Shown: positions 9,573-18,959 of the stretch, in pieces
How the letters are laid out: each line of letters begins with the position of its first letter
Position numbering within the stretch: the first letter of the stretch is position 1
NCBI RefSeq assembly: GCF_005116575.1
Contig: NZ_SWCN01000004.1
Span: 293,965 to 357,964 of the forward strand
Direction: 5' to 3'
DNA from: Desulforhopalus sp. IMCC35007
GTDB lineage: Bacteria > Desulfobacterota > Desulfobulbia > Desulfobulbales > Desulfocapsaceae
DNA length: 64,000 nucleotides
Translations under genes and position numbers: made by a program
The notes under the pieces: generated by a model
Told to the model about the DNA's origin: nothing
Seen by the model: only the letters and a program-made list of their open reading frames with translations
Database searches by the model: none

Positions 9573-9593
9573 CGGTATAGCATACCGATTTTA
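9573..9593 (+). terminator. Weak candidate terminator after asparaginase
   Basis: A perfect six-base-pair hairpin, CGGTAT-AGC-ATACCG, is followed by ATTTT about 30 bases beyond the asparaginase stop. The short stem and short T run make it a weak factor-independent terminator. Confidence 0.4.
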
Positions 9594-10169
9594 CCAATTG
9601 CATCAGATTTAACCTCAAAAACAACATATTGAGATGCGCAATGGATATATTCTGATATCAGATCACCTGGTTGTTGTTAGGAGTTTTGAAAAAGCAGAGC
9701 TTCCTGCATACAGGAAAAACCTAAACCAAATGAGTCCAAGAATCCCTTTGCGTTGGCAGTGCAAATCTTTAACCCGAGCCTGCACGACTGTCAGTTAGTA
9801 TCAACCACAATGCCTAACGCTATTTCTGGGGTAGTCAGCAAGGATTTTCTGGAACAATCCAGAACCTCAAAATGCTCCATTCATGGCTATTCTATTGGAA
9901 GTATTCTCGATTTCTCGGAAGTACCACGGCGCTCCATTTCGATCGTGACATTCGGTTATGAAATAGTGTCAATTTGCAATAGGTTTTTGCAATGCGCCAC
10001 GCCTTGCTGGGCGGGAGTCCAACAATTATTGAGACAATACTCCTCCAAGCTTTAAGGTGCCAGAAAAACGATCAAGCGAGGTGAGTTGCAGTCATTACAA
10101 AACCACGACAATCCAAATTCTTATCCAGCTGTTACGTTCAATTACTCCCCAGACCCCAAAACCCCGAAA
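9594..10169. other. Gene-free stretch between asparaginase and the CaCA antiporter
   Basis: Two open frames occur here (9753-10055 and 10057-10323 plus strand) but neither shows recognisable domains or ribosome sites, and the second runs across the opposite-strand antiporter gene. I regard the interval as non-coding or eroded sequence at the border of an AT-richer accessory region. Confidence 0.4.
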
Positions 10170-11252
10170 TCATTCCGAACGACTCTTCCTACTGCGCATT
10201 TCCCCCAACGCTACAATAATCAATGTGACCATAGTTAGCGGAATTACGAAGAACAGCATGGCTGCACTAAAGCTAGGCAATACATCATGGTCAGATGCGG
10301 CTAAGACGAGGTATAACGTATAAGCCGCGTAGTACCCGAGAAACAACACACCTTCTTTCCTACTAATCAAACCACCTGTATAGAATATGGGTAGGCATGC
10401 GAACGCTACAACGATCATGACCGGAATATCGAACCTGAAGACCGCAGGGGCCACCTCGATGCCCGCTGGCGCCACTATACTAGCACATCCTAGCACGCCC
10501 ATAATGTTGAAGATGTTACTACCGACAACATTCCCAACAGCAATGTCTCGCTCGCCGCGAACCGCCGCAATGACTGAGGTAACAACTTCAGGCAGAGATG
10601 TACCAGCTGCGACAATCGTCAGCCCTATAACCAATTCGCTGACACCTAGATATTTGGCAAAGGAAACTGCTCCATTGACGAGCCAGCGCGAGCCAAGCAC
10701 CAATAGTACGAGGCCGCCAAGGACCATGACTATGTTTTTAGCCCAGCTACTTTTTACACTCGCCTCAGTCCCAAATTCTTTCGCATACTCCTCTTTCACA
10801 GCGGCGTTTTCTCTGCGGCTTTGGTTAATCAAAAACGAGACATAGATAGCTAAACCTACGACCAGCATGAGACCGTCAGTGCGACTGAAGTTCCCATCCA
10901 GCGAGAAGATGAACACAACAATCGAGATCGCTATCATTATAGGTACATCAAACCGCACCAGTTGTTGCGATACAACAAGTGGCACAATCAAGGCTGAAAG
11001 GCCGAGGATAAAGAGAACGTTGAAAATATTACTTCCGACAACATTTCCAACGGCAAGACTCGCCTGATTGGATAGTGCTGAATTGACGCTTACCGCAAGT
11101 TCAGGTGAACTGGTACCGAACGCCACGACAGTCAGCCCGATAACCAGTGGTGATATACCAATAACGGCCGCTAAGCGGGATGCACCCCGCACTAATGCTT
11201 CTGCACCGACAATTAAAGAAACCAGCCCAGTGACGAAAAAGAAAATTGACAT
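10170..11252 (-). CDS. Na+/Ca2+ antiporter-like cation exchanger (CaCA, YrbG type)
   Basis: A 360-residue inner-membrane exchanger with the internal duplication typical of the calcium/cation antiporter superfamily. The alpha-repeat signatures are seen twice: AFGTSSPELAVSV with GNVVGSNIFNVLFILG in the first half, and AAGTSLPEVVTSV with GNVVGSNIFNIMGVLG in the second. About ten membrane segments are expected, with a charged cytoplasmic loop near residues 145-175. It exchanges calcium or another cation against sodium or protons. It is monocistronic and sits at the start of the accessory stretch. Confidence 0.92.
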   Translation of the reverse strand: MSIFFFVTGLVSLIVGAEALVRGASRLAAVIGISPLVIGLTVVAFGTSSPELAVSVNSALSNQASLAVGNVVGSNIFNVLFILGLSALIVPLVVSQQLVRFDVPIMIAISIVVFIFSLDGNFSRTDGLMLVVGLAIYVSFLINQSRRENAAVKEEYAKEFGTEASVKSSWAKNIVMVLGGLVLLVLGSRWLVNGAVSFAKYLGVSELVIGLTIVAAGTSLPEVVTSVIAAVRGERDIAVGNVVGSNIFNIMGVLGCASIVAPAGIEVAPAVFRFDIPVMIVVAFACLPIFYTGGLISRKEGVLFLGYYAAYTLYLVLAASDHDVLPSFSAAMLFFVIPLTMVTLIIVALGEMRSRKSRSE

Positions 11253-11486
11253 AAGAACCCCAAGCTAGTGTGTGATTGATGCCCAACACCGAAGATCTCC
11301 TGCGTAGCATAGCGGAGTCAGGTCGTCTTCAGTGTTATCCTGAGATTAATTGAGACTCTTAATTTCCGTAAATTGAATACCATTGCAGTACACGGAGTAA
11401 CAGTATAAGCTCCTTGGTTACAAAAGCATTAGCATCTCACAAATTGTTTTTGTGGAACTCTATAATAAAAACTACACGAAGCTTTC

Positions 11487-12641
11487 ATGAAAACCAGCCA
11501 TCCACCATTCAGTTCATTGCCTCACCCCTGGGATCGAATTGTTCTTCATATTGCCATCGTTATGGTTTGGGGTTTGCTGTTTGCCTTAGTTTTTCTACTT
11601 CGCTCGTTCTTTCTTCTTCTTTTTCTGACCTTTGTTTTTTCAACGATACAGGTTAACGGGGTCGCTCGTTTAGATAAATTCATCAAAAACAGGACGTTCC
11701 GGGTATTCCTTGTAGAAATCTTGTTCCTTGCCGTGCTGAGTATGGTAGGCGTATTCCTTTTGCCTAAGGTAAAGGTGCAAACGGAACTCTTTATGAGTCA
11801 GTTCCCTTCCTATCTAAAACGGGTCGATCAGGAGATTCATGAACTGAGCATCAACTATCCCCTGCTCGCCGAAATCCTTCCGGAATTAGTCGTCGAAGCG
11901 CCGGAAAATAACAAAAAGGCGGTGGAAACCAATGTCATTGAGTATTCGCCATCCCGATCAATGCTCCAACAGCTCCTCAAGGTCGGTGAAGAATCCGGTG
12001 GCATCGAAAATGTCAATCATGTCCTTGGGACTTTGGGCAATATTGGCGGGAAAATTGCCGCTGTGACCTCAACGTTTATTCTTTCAATATTGTTTTCTTT
12101 TCTTATCCTTCTAGATCTGCCGAGATTGGCGGCAAGCGTCCGGGAGTTGGAAAATACCAAACTTCGCTTCATCTACCTGAGTGTTGCCGATGATATCCGC
12201 GACTTCTCTCTAGTCCTGGGGAGAGCACTTGAGGCGCAGTTGATCATCGCCACAGTCAACAGCATTTTGACCGCCATAGGTATATCAATACTCGGGATTG
12301 GCGAACATGTGGCTTTTCTTTCAGTGATCGTTTTTTTCTGCAGTTTCATTCCGGTCATCGGTGTTTTTATCAGCTCAGTACCAATCTGTCTGATAGCTCT
12401 ACAGACCTCTGGAATTCAAATCATGTTTTTAGCGGTGCTGCTCATCGCTTTTATTCATCTGATTGAAGGATACATACTCAATCCGAGAATCTATGGTTCA
12501 TATATGAGGATCAATCCGGTCATTATCCTCATTATTCTAACAATAGGTGGAAAACTGTTTGGTTTTGGGGGGTTGCTTTTAGGTGTACCATTTTGCACAT
12601 ATCTTTTTGGTTATGCCATTCGTATCAGAGATAAAAGCTAA
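11487..12641 (+). CDS. AI-2E family (PerM-type) permease
   Basis: A 384-residue membrane protein with the layout of the AI-2E/PerM family: two amino-terminal membrane helices, a soluble helical stretch (about 95-190), and a carboxyl half with five or six helices including the conserved IPVIGVFISSVPI and GGLLLGVPF motifs. Members export small molecules or act as sodium/proton antiporters, and TqsA exports autoinducer 2; the substrate here is unknown. The start is an ATG with a weak ribosome site. A PsiE-like membrane protein follows after about 290 bases. Confidence 0.85.
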   Translation: MKTSHPPFSSLPHPWDRIVLHIAIVMVWGLLFALVFLLRSFFLLLFLTFVFSTIQVNGVARLDKFIKNRTFRVFLVEILFLAVLSMVGVFLLPKVKVQTELFMSQFPSYLKRVDQEIHELSINYPLLAEILPELVVEAPENNKKAVETNVIEYSPSRSMLQQLLKVGEESGGIENVNHVLGTLGNIGGKIAAVTSTFILSILFSFLILLDLPRLAASVRELENTKLRFIYLSVADDIRDFSLVLGRALEAQLIIATVNSILTAIGISILGIGEHVAFLSVIVFFCSFIPVIGVFISSVPICLIALQTSGIQIMFLAVLLIAFIHLIEGYILNPRIYGSYMRINPVIILIILTIGGKLFGFGGLLLGVPFCTYLFGYAIRIRDKS

Positions 12642-12927
12642 CTCCGGTAACCTCGTTGCAGTTGACATTTGATAGCCTATTCGGTTTGGGGGTATTGTGG
12701 TTGGCTTTGATGAGCGTTGGCCAGGGCAGCTCTGTTCAGGTCCATTATGTTGTTCATCTCTTTTTGGCCTCTTGCTTCTGTGCGCTGACATGGGTACGTT
12801 TGGATGCGCCTGATAGCAGTCCTGGCGGCGACTCCAGGGTGCCAATATAATTGCGTCTAGCGCCGAGGATGTTCAGTCACACATTCACAGTGCTTTCAAT
12901 GAGATCCTAAAAACGGAACGAGGAAAG

Positions 12928-13362
12928 ATGATTGATTTACTGAAAAAGTTTGAACGTATCGTTACTGGGCTATTGGTTATAATGTTGGCTTTGGTGGTCG
13001 TTTTAGCATTGATCGATCTTGGCTGGCTTCTGGTTCAGGACATTTTGAAGCCCCCATTATTCATTCTTGAGATAGGAGATTTGCTAGAAATATTCGGTGT
13101 TTTCCTCCTAGTCCTCATTGGCCTCGAACTGCTAGAAACAGTTAAATGTTATTACCTCAAAGGCAAGATCGAACTGAAAGTGATCTTTACCGTCGCACTG
13201 ATTGCCATTGGCCGAAAGATCATAATTCTAGAGCCTGACAAATATAGTGGCTTGACACTCATCGGCATTGGGGTCATTATTCTTGCCCTCGTCGCTGGTT
13301 ACTTCGTAGTTTCCTCTACAGGCATGAAATTTCAGAGAAGCCTCACAAAACCGGTGATATAG
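12928..13362 (+). CDS. PsiE-like (phosphate-starvation-inducible) membrane protein
   Basis: A 144-residue protein with four predicted membrane helices and the PsiE signature region EIFGVFLLVLIGLELLETVK followed by ALIAIGRKIIILE. PsiE of Escherichia coli is induced by phosphate starvation and its biochemical role is unknown. The ATG has a GAGGAAAG ribosome site. The frame stays open about 35 codons upstream with protein-like sequence, so an older, longer form may have existed. Directly downstream (13362-13460) a short hydrophobic open frame resembles the first helix of this protein and may be a duplicated remnant. Confidence 0.8.
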   Translation: MIDLLKKFERIVTGLLVIMLALVVVLALIDLGWLLVQDILKPPLFILEIGDLLEIFGVFLLVLIGLELLETVKCYYLKGKIELKVIFTVALIAIGRKIIILEPDKYSGLTLIGIGVIILALVAGYFVVSSTGMKFQRSLTKPVI

Positions 13363-13541
13363 CTAGGGATCGTCGGCTGTTATTGATAATGTTGCTGGCC
13401 CTCGCCGTCGTTCTCGGTTACACCTTACTGTCATTGCCTGACCATGCAGAAGGTCTCTAGAAAATGGTGGCCGATAAAATGGAGATGAGCCGAGGAAGTT
13501 TCCCCTGTGTGTATTTAAGAAATTGTCTCAAAAACCTAACA

Positions 13542-13549
13542 ATTCAAAA
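13542..13549. repeat. Target-site duplication, left copy
   Basis: ATTCAAAA immediately outside the left end of the IS1595-family element, identical to the right copy at 14605-14612. Confidence 0.9.
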
Positions 13550-14604
13550 TCTGATTACCCCCATTCTTCAGCACGTTTTAATTTATACTGAGGTAGAGGT
13601 TGGGTTTTAATCGCCTGCTTAATCAAAATCTCAATCATGGAGCCCATATCAAACCTGTTATTAAATCGAAAATTGAATTCAGCTAAACATCTAGGCAAGT
13701 GCTTGCAACTCACAGAATGATATGTGCCGTGAATAGACCTTTTGACATTGCCAATCATGGTATTGACCCAATGAAAGAACTTGTTGTCTGGATCTTCATA
13801 TATCCCAGCAGTGTTGATTGAGTGATGAAGATCCACTACATGGCAAATACTAGAAAATGACCTAAAGCCATCTGTAACGACGACACAATTATCGTCGAGG
13901 TGCCTTAAAGCCCATCTCTCAATTTCATTGGAGGTAAATGCTTTAACTTTACTCATCCGCATGTGAATTGGGTGACCATTATCGTTATGGGAGACTGCTG
14001 CGAGAAATGGTGTTTTACCAGATGCTCCGCGACCTCGTTTTCCACTTTTTTTACCACCCCAGTACACATCATCAAGCTCAACAAGGTTATCAAGACGTAG
14101 AGAATCATCAGAACTCTTCATGACATGCTGAATTTTTTGCTTCAACCTGAAGGCCGCATTTACAGAAATTCCAAGTAGCCTTCTCAAATGGAGAGCCGAT
14201 AAGCCATCTTTAGATTGAGTTATGAAGTAGATAGCCAGAAACCAAGTAGTAAGGGGAAGTTTAGACGATCCGAAGATTGTTCCACTTATGAGAGAGCTTT
14301 GATGTTTGCAAGTAGTGCATTGATATAGATTGCGTGTTGTTATGGTATAATAGTGGTTGCAACCACATTGAGGGCAGCAAAACCCAGTAGGCCATTTCAT
14401 GTTAAAGAGCCTATTTCTACAATCCTCTTCAGTACCATATGATTTTAGAAAGTTCTGCAAGCTCAAACCTTTTTGAAATTGTATTTTGTTTTTAGGCATA
14501 TCCCTCCTCCTGTTTTTTAGAGGTATTATGACACACCTGGTAGGACAAATAGTGTCCTACCTCAATACTCTTTTCACCTCTACTGAACTTTAGGGGTAAT
14601 CAGA
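13550..14604. mobile_element. Complete IS1595-family insertion sequence, 1055 bp
   Basis: The element is bounded by perfect 12-bp terminal inverted repeats, TCTGATTACCCC at 13550-13561 and its complement at 14593-14604. The sequence ATTCAAAA flanks it as an 8-bp direct repeat at 13542-13549 and 14605-14612. Eight-base target duplications are typical of IS1595. It contains one intact transposase gene and no passenger gene. The matching ends and duplication indicate a recent, undegraded insertion into AT-rich intergenic DNA. Confidence 0.95.
13555..14499 (-). CDS. IS1595-family transposase
   Basis: A 314-residue transposase. The amino part has a zinc ribbon (CCPQCGCNHYY and LYQCTTCKHQSS, about residues 41-70) and a helical segment. 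The catalytic core shows the first aspartate in LVELDDVYWGGKKSG and the second in VVTDGFRSF; the third position seems to be the asparagine or nearby acidic residue around FHWVNTMIGNVKR, as seen in part of the IS1595 family. The reading frame is intact, the start is preceded by a strong AGGAGGAGGG ribosome site, and the gene fills the element, so it may be active. Confidence 0.95.
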   Translation of the reverse strand: MPKNKIQFQKGLSLQNFLKSYGTEEDCRNRLFNMKWPTGFCCPQCGCNHYYTITTRNLYQCTTCKHQSSLISGTIFGSSKLPLTTWFLAIYFITQSKDGLSALHLRRLLGISVNAAFRLKQKIQHVMKSSDDSLRLDNLVELDDVYWGGKKSGKRGRGASGKTPFLAAVSHNDNGHPIHMRMSKVKAFTSNEIERWALRHLDDNCVVVTDGFRSFSSICHVVDLHHSINTAGIYEDPDNKFFHWVNTMIGNVKRSIHGTYHSVSCKHLPRCLAEFNFRFNNRFDMGSMIEILIKQAIKTQPLPQYKLKRAEEWG

Positions 14605-14612
14605 ATTCAAAA
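14605..14612. repeat. Target-site duplication, right copy
   Basis: ATTCAAAA immediately outside the right end of the IS1595-family element, identical to the left copy at 13542-13549. Confidence 0.9.
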
Positions 14613-15245
14613 AGATACTTTCAATCTCTGGAAGATCAAAATATTCATTGAGATCCTAGTGTGATATAAAGCATTTCAGATTACGTATACTTCCAAAAAA
14701 TCAACCGAGACGATTACTCAATTTCTGACCATCATCGGCGTTGATACTTTCTTATCGGTCGACATTTTCAAACCACTTGATCAGGGTAACTCTAGTGCCC
14801 TTATTGCTTTGCTCATTTTTAAACTATCTTTGATAAAGCTCGGCCTGAAATTACGCCATTTCTGAACTATTCCATATAAATAGACAGGCCTACCTGCACC
14901 GGAAAGCCCTTACTGAATTACACTGACGTGAGCTTGGCATTGCCAGCGGGAATCTTTGCAGGAACAGATCGATCTGTATTCATCCCTCTTTTGGTCACAC
15001 ACCAATACAGAAAATCCCTGTTGATTTGCCTTCAAATACTCATTAACATGTTAGGTTGTGTATGGGGGAGGCTAAGATCCCTCTTTTGGTTCCAGTTTGG
15101 TTCTTTTCTCGATGAATCAACCCTACTGAGTAGATAATATTCCAGGGTTGCCCGATTATTTGATCATACTATATTTTTTGACGTTTACGTGAACAATAAA
15201 TCAGCCAAAAAAAATCCAATGTTTTAAAAAAACCATCTATATTTC
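14613..15245. other. Gene-free AT-rich stretch after the insertion sequence
   Basis: No convincing gene is visible. One short open segment near 14695-14865 reads like part of a hydrophobic protein (QFLTIIGVDTFLSVDIFKP) and ends in a stop; it may be a remnant of a gene disrupted or eroded before the insertion. The last part before 15246 is very AT-rich and should hold the promoter of the following trio. Confidence 0.35.
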
Positions 15246-16301
15246 TTGACTGTTGCAATAACAGTCCTTTTGTTTTCATCTTTGAGCCATGCTGAAGAAA
15301 CATTACAACCTCAAGAGGATGGAAAAGAAATACTGACCATTCTTAACTGGTCTGACTATATGGATTCTGAAGTCATTCGTGAATTCGAAGAAATGTATAA
15401 TGTTCAGGTAAAAGAAGTGTATTTTGAAACAGAGGATTTGCGGACCGACATGTTACTTCGGGCAACTGGTAAAAAAATAGATTTAGTGGTCTGCAACGAT
15501 ATTGCTATCAGAGCATATGCTAAAATTGGCTGGATTGAGCCACTGGCTAGAGAAGAAATTCCTAACCTCAAATATATTGATCCCAGATGGCAAAAACTAT
15601 CCCCAGAAAGTCAGCGGTATGGCGTCCCCTATCTTTGGGGAACCACCGGTATAGCCTATAGGAAAGATAAGGTTACTACCCCTGTGAAAAGCTGGAAGGC
15701 TTTATTTCAGCCGAATGAAGAATTACGTCAAAAAATTCTGATGGTAAATGATGTTGGTGATATCTTTGGTATGGCACTTAAATTATTAGGGTATTCAGCA
15801 AACAGTACAGACCCTGAGAACTATGAAGAGGTCGAGAAACTCCTTGTCAGCCAAAGGCCGTTCGTCAGAAATTATGGCTATATTTCCCTTGACGAATCAT
15901 CGGTTCTCGTCACAGGCGATGTCTGGATGGCAATGATATATAACGGTGACGCAATTGCGCTCATGGAATATCAGCCCTCGATCGAATACATTGTCCCAGA
16001 TGAAGGTGGAAACATATGGGTCGATTACCTCTGTGTAATGCAGTCGTCAGATAATAAAAAACTGGCTGCAAAATTTATAAATTTTCTGAATATACCCAAA
16101 AACGCTGCACGTATTGCGGTGTCTGCCTATTATGCCTCACCGAACAAGGCTGCAGAGAAATTATTACCGGAAGATTTTCTCAACAACCCTACGATATATC
16201 CCTCTCAAGAGGTTCTGGCAAAATCTGAAATATATCTGCCGTTGCCTGTTAATATAACGAAAATGAAAAACAGTATTTTGAGTCGCATTCTACAGAAATA
16301 G
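15246..16301 (+). CDS. Polyamine-type periplasmic binding protein (PotD-like)
   Basis: A 351-residue extracellular solute-binding protein with a short signal peptide (VAITVLLFSSLSHA, cleavage after about residue 17). The mature part begins with the PotD-like strand ILTILNWSDYMDSEVIREFE and contains VTGDVWMAMIYNGDAIALME, the segment that in PotD-type proteins lines the amine-binding cleft. The start is a TTG: the frame is closed by a TAA at 15225, and no ATG or GTG lies between. No ABC permease or ATPase gene is adjacent; instead a histidine kinase and a response regulator follow, so it probably presents a ligand, perhaps a polyamine, to the kinase. Confidence 0.85.
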   Translation: MTVAITVLLFSSLSHAEETLQPQEDGKEILTILNWSDYMDSEVIREFEEMYNVQVKEVYFETEDLRTDMLLRATGKKIDLVVCNDIAIRAYAKIGWIEPLAREEIPNLKYIDPRWQKLSPESQRYGVPYLWGTTGIAYRKDKVTTPVKSWKALFQPNEELRQKILMVNDVGDIFGMALKLLGYSANSTDPENYEEVEKLLVSQRPFVRNYGYISLDESSVLVTGDVWMAMIYNGDAIALMEYQPSIEYIVPDEGGNIWVDYLCVMQSSDNKKLAAKFINFLNIPKNAARIAVSAYYASPNKAAEKLLPEDFLNNPTIYPSQEVLAKSEIYLPLPVNITKMKNSILSRILQK

Positions 16302-16309
16302 GGGCTTGC

Positions 16310-18064
16310 TTGAAATTACAAACCAAAATACGCTATTTTCTGATTCCTCTTATTGTAGGACCGGTACTTGCCATTGGCTTGATTTCGTATATTACTCTGA
16401 AAAACATCTCTGAAAAAGCCAGCCAGGTAGAAATAAATACCAAGATGGCTCAACTTGAAACACAGATCCGTTTCATTCGTCAGACGGCCGAGGCCAATAT
16501 AGAGCTGTTTTCTAAGTCAGATATTCTGGAGCAATATTTACGCACGGAAAATGAGTGGCAACGCTTTTACCTCATGCAGCCACCTCTGATTAGACAATTT
16601 GCTAGTTATCAATCGGCATATCCTTATTATCATGAGATTCGAGTTCTTTCACCTGACGGTACAGAAGATACCCGCTATGCTGTTAACAGCCTCAATAAGA
16701 ACTCAGTAAATGAATCTGACACTTCTGTTTTTAAAATCAGTCAAACCTCCAAACGAGATGTCAATTCCCTATTTTTAGAAAATCACGACAACAGCCATAC
16801 CGAACTGTTTGTTATAAAAAAAATACGTCTTCGGCCATATGATCAGAATCCAGATTCTACAGTACAAAATCACCAGGTGTATGGTTACCTTGTTCTCACA
16901 GTTGCCTTGGATTTTCTACAACAACTGATTCTCGACAATCCCATTGGAGAGAGTGGCTATATGTTTCTCACGGATAACAGCGGCAAAGTGTTGTTCCATG
17001 TCAACATGGAGAAAATCAGGACCAACTTACCACCAATTCTCTTTCAAAATATTGTTGAGACTATACGTCAGGAGGCCAGATTAGAGACAAAAATTGATGG
17101 ACGTTCTTCGATTGTCCAAGGTAGAACTCTAGGTGACGATCTATTCTTGTTCGCGGTGCTTCCAGAAAATGAGCACCGAGCAGCCAGACAACGTCTAGCT
17201 CTGCTTGTTTCGTTTTTCACGGTAATGACCATATTGATCACAATGAAATTATTCGGAGAATTTCTCAGACGTACTATTGTCATACCTGTCGGGAAATTGT
17301 TGAAGGTGGCAGAAGAAATAGGACGAGGAAATTTTTCTGCTACAATAGACTTAAAGGGAACTGACGAAATAAATGTCCTTGCTGAGTCCATGCAAGACAT
17401 GAGTCTGAGATTGCAGGACTCCAATAAACAGATATTATCCTCACTTGCGGAAAAAGAAGTACTTTTAAGGGAGATACATCACCGAGTAAAAAATAATATG
17501 GCAGTGATCTCAAGTATGCTGAACCTTCAGTCTGGTAAATCCAAGAATAGTGAAGTTGCAGGTGCGCTACAAGAAGCACAGAACAGAATCCAGGCGATGG
17601 CACTTATTCATGATACAATTTATCGTTCTGATGAGTTTGGTAAAGTATTGCTCAATGACTACATTAAAAAATTAGTATTGTGCTTAGACAATGTCTTTAC
17701 GGCTGATGAGAATAGAGTCGTACACTATGAGATTGAGTCTTCAGAGATATTTCTTGAACTAAGTCAGGCGGTTTCATTTGGCTTGATTTTAAATGAAATT
17801 ATAACAAACTCTTTGAAACACGCTTTTCCAAGTCAAGCAGGGACCGTCTATATCGAGGTTAAACGTTCTACGAATAATGCTATTGAACTGAAAGTCAGTG
17901 ACAATGGTATTGGCATTAAGGATATTGAAACTGCAAAGAGTAGTTCTGGTTCCATGGGGTTAAAGATCATCTCACTTTTAACGGAACAACTGCATGGGGA
18001 GTTGGAGATTAATAGTTTGGAAACAGGTTTGGAGTTTAATTTAAAATTTCCATCTTCCCTTTAA
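16310..18064 (+). CDS. Membrane sensor histidine kinase (HAMP, HisKA_2)
   Basis: A 584-residue kinase starting with TTG behind an AGGGG site, eight bases after the binding-protein stop. Order: membrane helix (about 10-30), large periplasmic sensor region of Cache type (30-295), second helix (about 298-315), HAMP (to about 365), HisKA_2 domain with the phosphoacceptor in LREIHHRVKNNMAVISSML near residue 390, and a HATPase with DNGIGIKDIE and a GSMGLKII box. Kinases with the HRVKNN box usually work with regulators like the one encoded next. The periplasmic domain is the likely docking partner for the binding protein upstream. Confidence 0.9.
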   Translation: MKLQTKIRYFLIPLIVGPVLAIGLISYITLKNISEKASQVEINTKMAQLETQIRFIRQTAEANIELFSKSDILEQYLRTENEWQRFYLMQPPLIRQFASYQSAYPYYHEIRVLSPDGTEDTRYAVNSLNKNSVNESDTSVFKISQTSKRDVNSLFLENHDNSHTELFVIKKIRLRPYDQNPDSTVQNHQVYGYLVLTVALDFLQQLILDNPIGESGYMFLTDNSGKVLFHVNMEKIRTNLPPILFQNIVETIRQEARLETKIDGRSSIVQGRTLGDDLFLFAVLPENEHRAARQRLALLVSFFTVMTILITMKLFGEFLRRTIVIPVGKLLKVAEEIGRGNFSATIDLKGTDEINVLAESMQDMSLRLQDSNKQILSSLAEKEVLLREIHHRVKNNMAVISSMLNLQSGKSKNSEVAGALQEAQNRIQAMALIHDTIYRSDEFGKVLLNDYIKKLVLCLDNVFTADENRVVHYEIESSEIFLELSQAVSFGLILNEIITNSLKHAFPSQAGTVYIEVKRSTNNAIELKVSDNGIGIKDIETAKSSSGSMGLKIISLLTEQLHGELEINSLETGLEFNLKFPSSL

Positions 18065-18080
18065 TATTGGTGATGTGATT

Positions 18081-18722
18081 ATGGCAACCCCACGTTTAAT
18101 GATTGTCGAAGACGAAAGAATTATAGCAGCAGATCTAGAGGAACAGCTTGTAGGTTTGGGGTACGAAGTATGTGCCAATGTGGCCTCTGGTGAAGAAGCA
18201 ATCGTTGTCAATGAAAAAGAGTCTTTGGATCTTGTTTTGATGGATATTCAGCTTGATGGTGCTATAGATGGTACAGAAGCTGCTCAAAAAATTTTTGAAG
18301 CAACTCATGTACCTGTAGTATTTGTAACAGCCTATTCTGACAAAAAAACCTTGAACAAGGGAAAGCTCTCTGAACCATATGGCTATCTTATAAAACCATA
18401 TCGCATCAGAGACCTTAGCTCAACTATAGAAATGGCGCTGAACAAGGCGGCAGCTGATGCGAAGTTGAGAATTGCACATTTAGAGCTCGAAAAAGCTCTA
18501 GAAGAACTCAAAACTTTGAAAGAGATTATTCCTATCTGTTCGTGTTGTAAAAAAGTTCGTGGTAAAGAAGGTTCTTGGACACTGCTCGAACAATATATCA
18601 GAGAACATTCTCTAGCGGATTTCACTCATGGTATATGTGAAGATTGTGCTGAAAAACTGTATGCAAATGAGAGCTGGTATCAGGAGATGATGGATACTAC
18701 TCTTGGTAAAAAAGAAGAGTGA
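18081..18722 (+). CDS. Response regulator with Cys-rich carboxyl module
   Basis: A 213-residue protein (a GTG two codons upstream is an alternative start). The receiver domain (1-120) has the acidic pair EDE, the phosphoacceptor aspartate in DLVLMDIQLDG and the conserved lysine in YLIKPYR. After a coiled coil (about 130-155) comes a short module with paired cysteines, PICSCCKKVR and GICEDCAEKLY, separated by a WTLLEQYI segment. This Cys-rich module recurs in regulators of deltaproteobacteria and probably binds zinc. No classical DNA-binding or enzymatic output domain is present, so the output may be protein-protein contact. It ends the binding protein-kinase-regulator operon. Confidence 0.88.
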   Translation: MATPRLMIVEDERIIAADLEEQLVGLGYEVCANVASGEEAIVVNEKESLDLVLMDIQLDGAIDGTEAAQKIFEATHVPVVFVTAYSDKKTLNKGKLSEPYGYLIKPYRIRDLSSTIEMALNKAAADAKLRIAHLELEKALEELKTLKEIIPICSCCKKVRGKEGSWTLLEQYIREHSLADFTHGICEDCAEKLYANESWYQEMMDTTLGKKEE

Positions 18723-18806
18723 TTGTAGGTGTTTTCATGTGAAGTAGTCGTTAATTCCAAGCTTTCCACCATCCTCTAATACTATAGCAATTCTATTGTC
18801 CATACG

Positions 18807-18867
18807 GGTCTAAAGAGCCTTGATGTGAGAGCGGACCCTTTGCCGCGGTCCATTAAGTTGTTAGACC
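18807..18867. repeat. Paired inverted repeats downstream of the regulator gene
   Basis: GGTCTAA at 18807-18813 pairs with TTAGACC at 18861-18867, and inside them GGACC (18833-18837) pairs with GGTCC (18847-18851). The arrangement can fold into a nested two-stem structure. No T run follows, so it is not a standard terminator. Function unknown. Confidence 0.35.
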
Positions 18868-18959
18868 GATGTGAGATATCAAAGTTATCAGGCCAATTTT
18901 ATATTTTTACAGTCAGTATGTTTTTACTATACCTTCAGAGATTAAATATACAGAAGTAG

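Noticed and set aside
9753..10323. Two consecutive open frames on the plus strand
   Set aside because: No ribosome sites, no recognisable domains; the second overlaps the end of the well-supported antiporter gene on the other strand.
12656..12850. 64-codon frame between the permease and PsiE genes
   Set aside because: Weak start and no family resemblance; short hydrophobic segment alone is insufficient.
14928..15137. 69-codon plus frame before the binding-protein gene
   Set aside because: No ribosome site, no similarity; AT-rich intergenic DNA.
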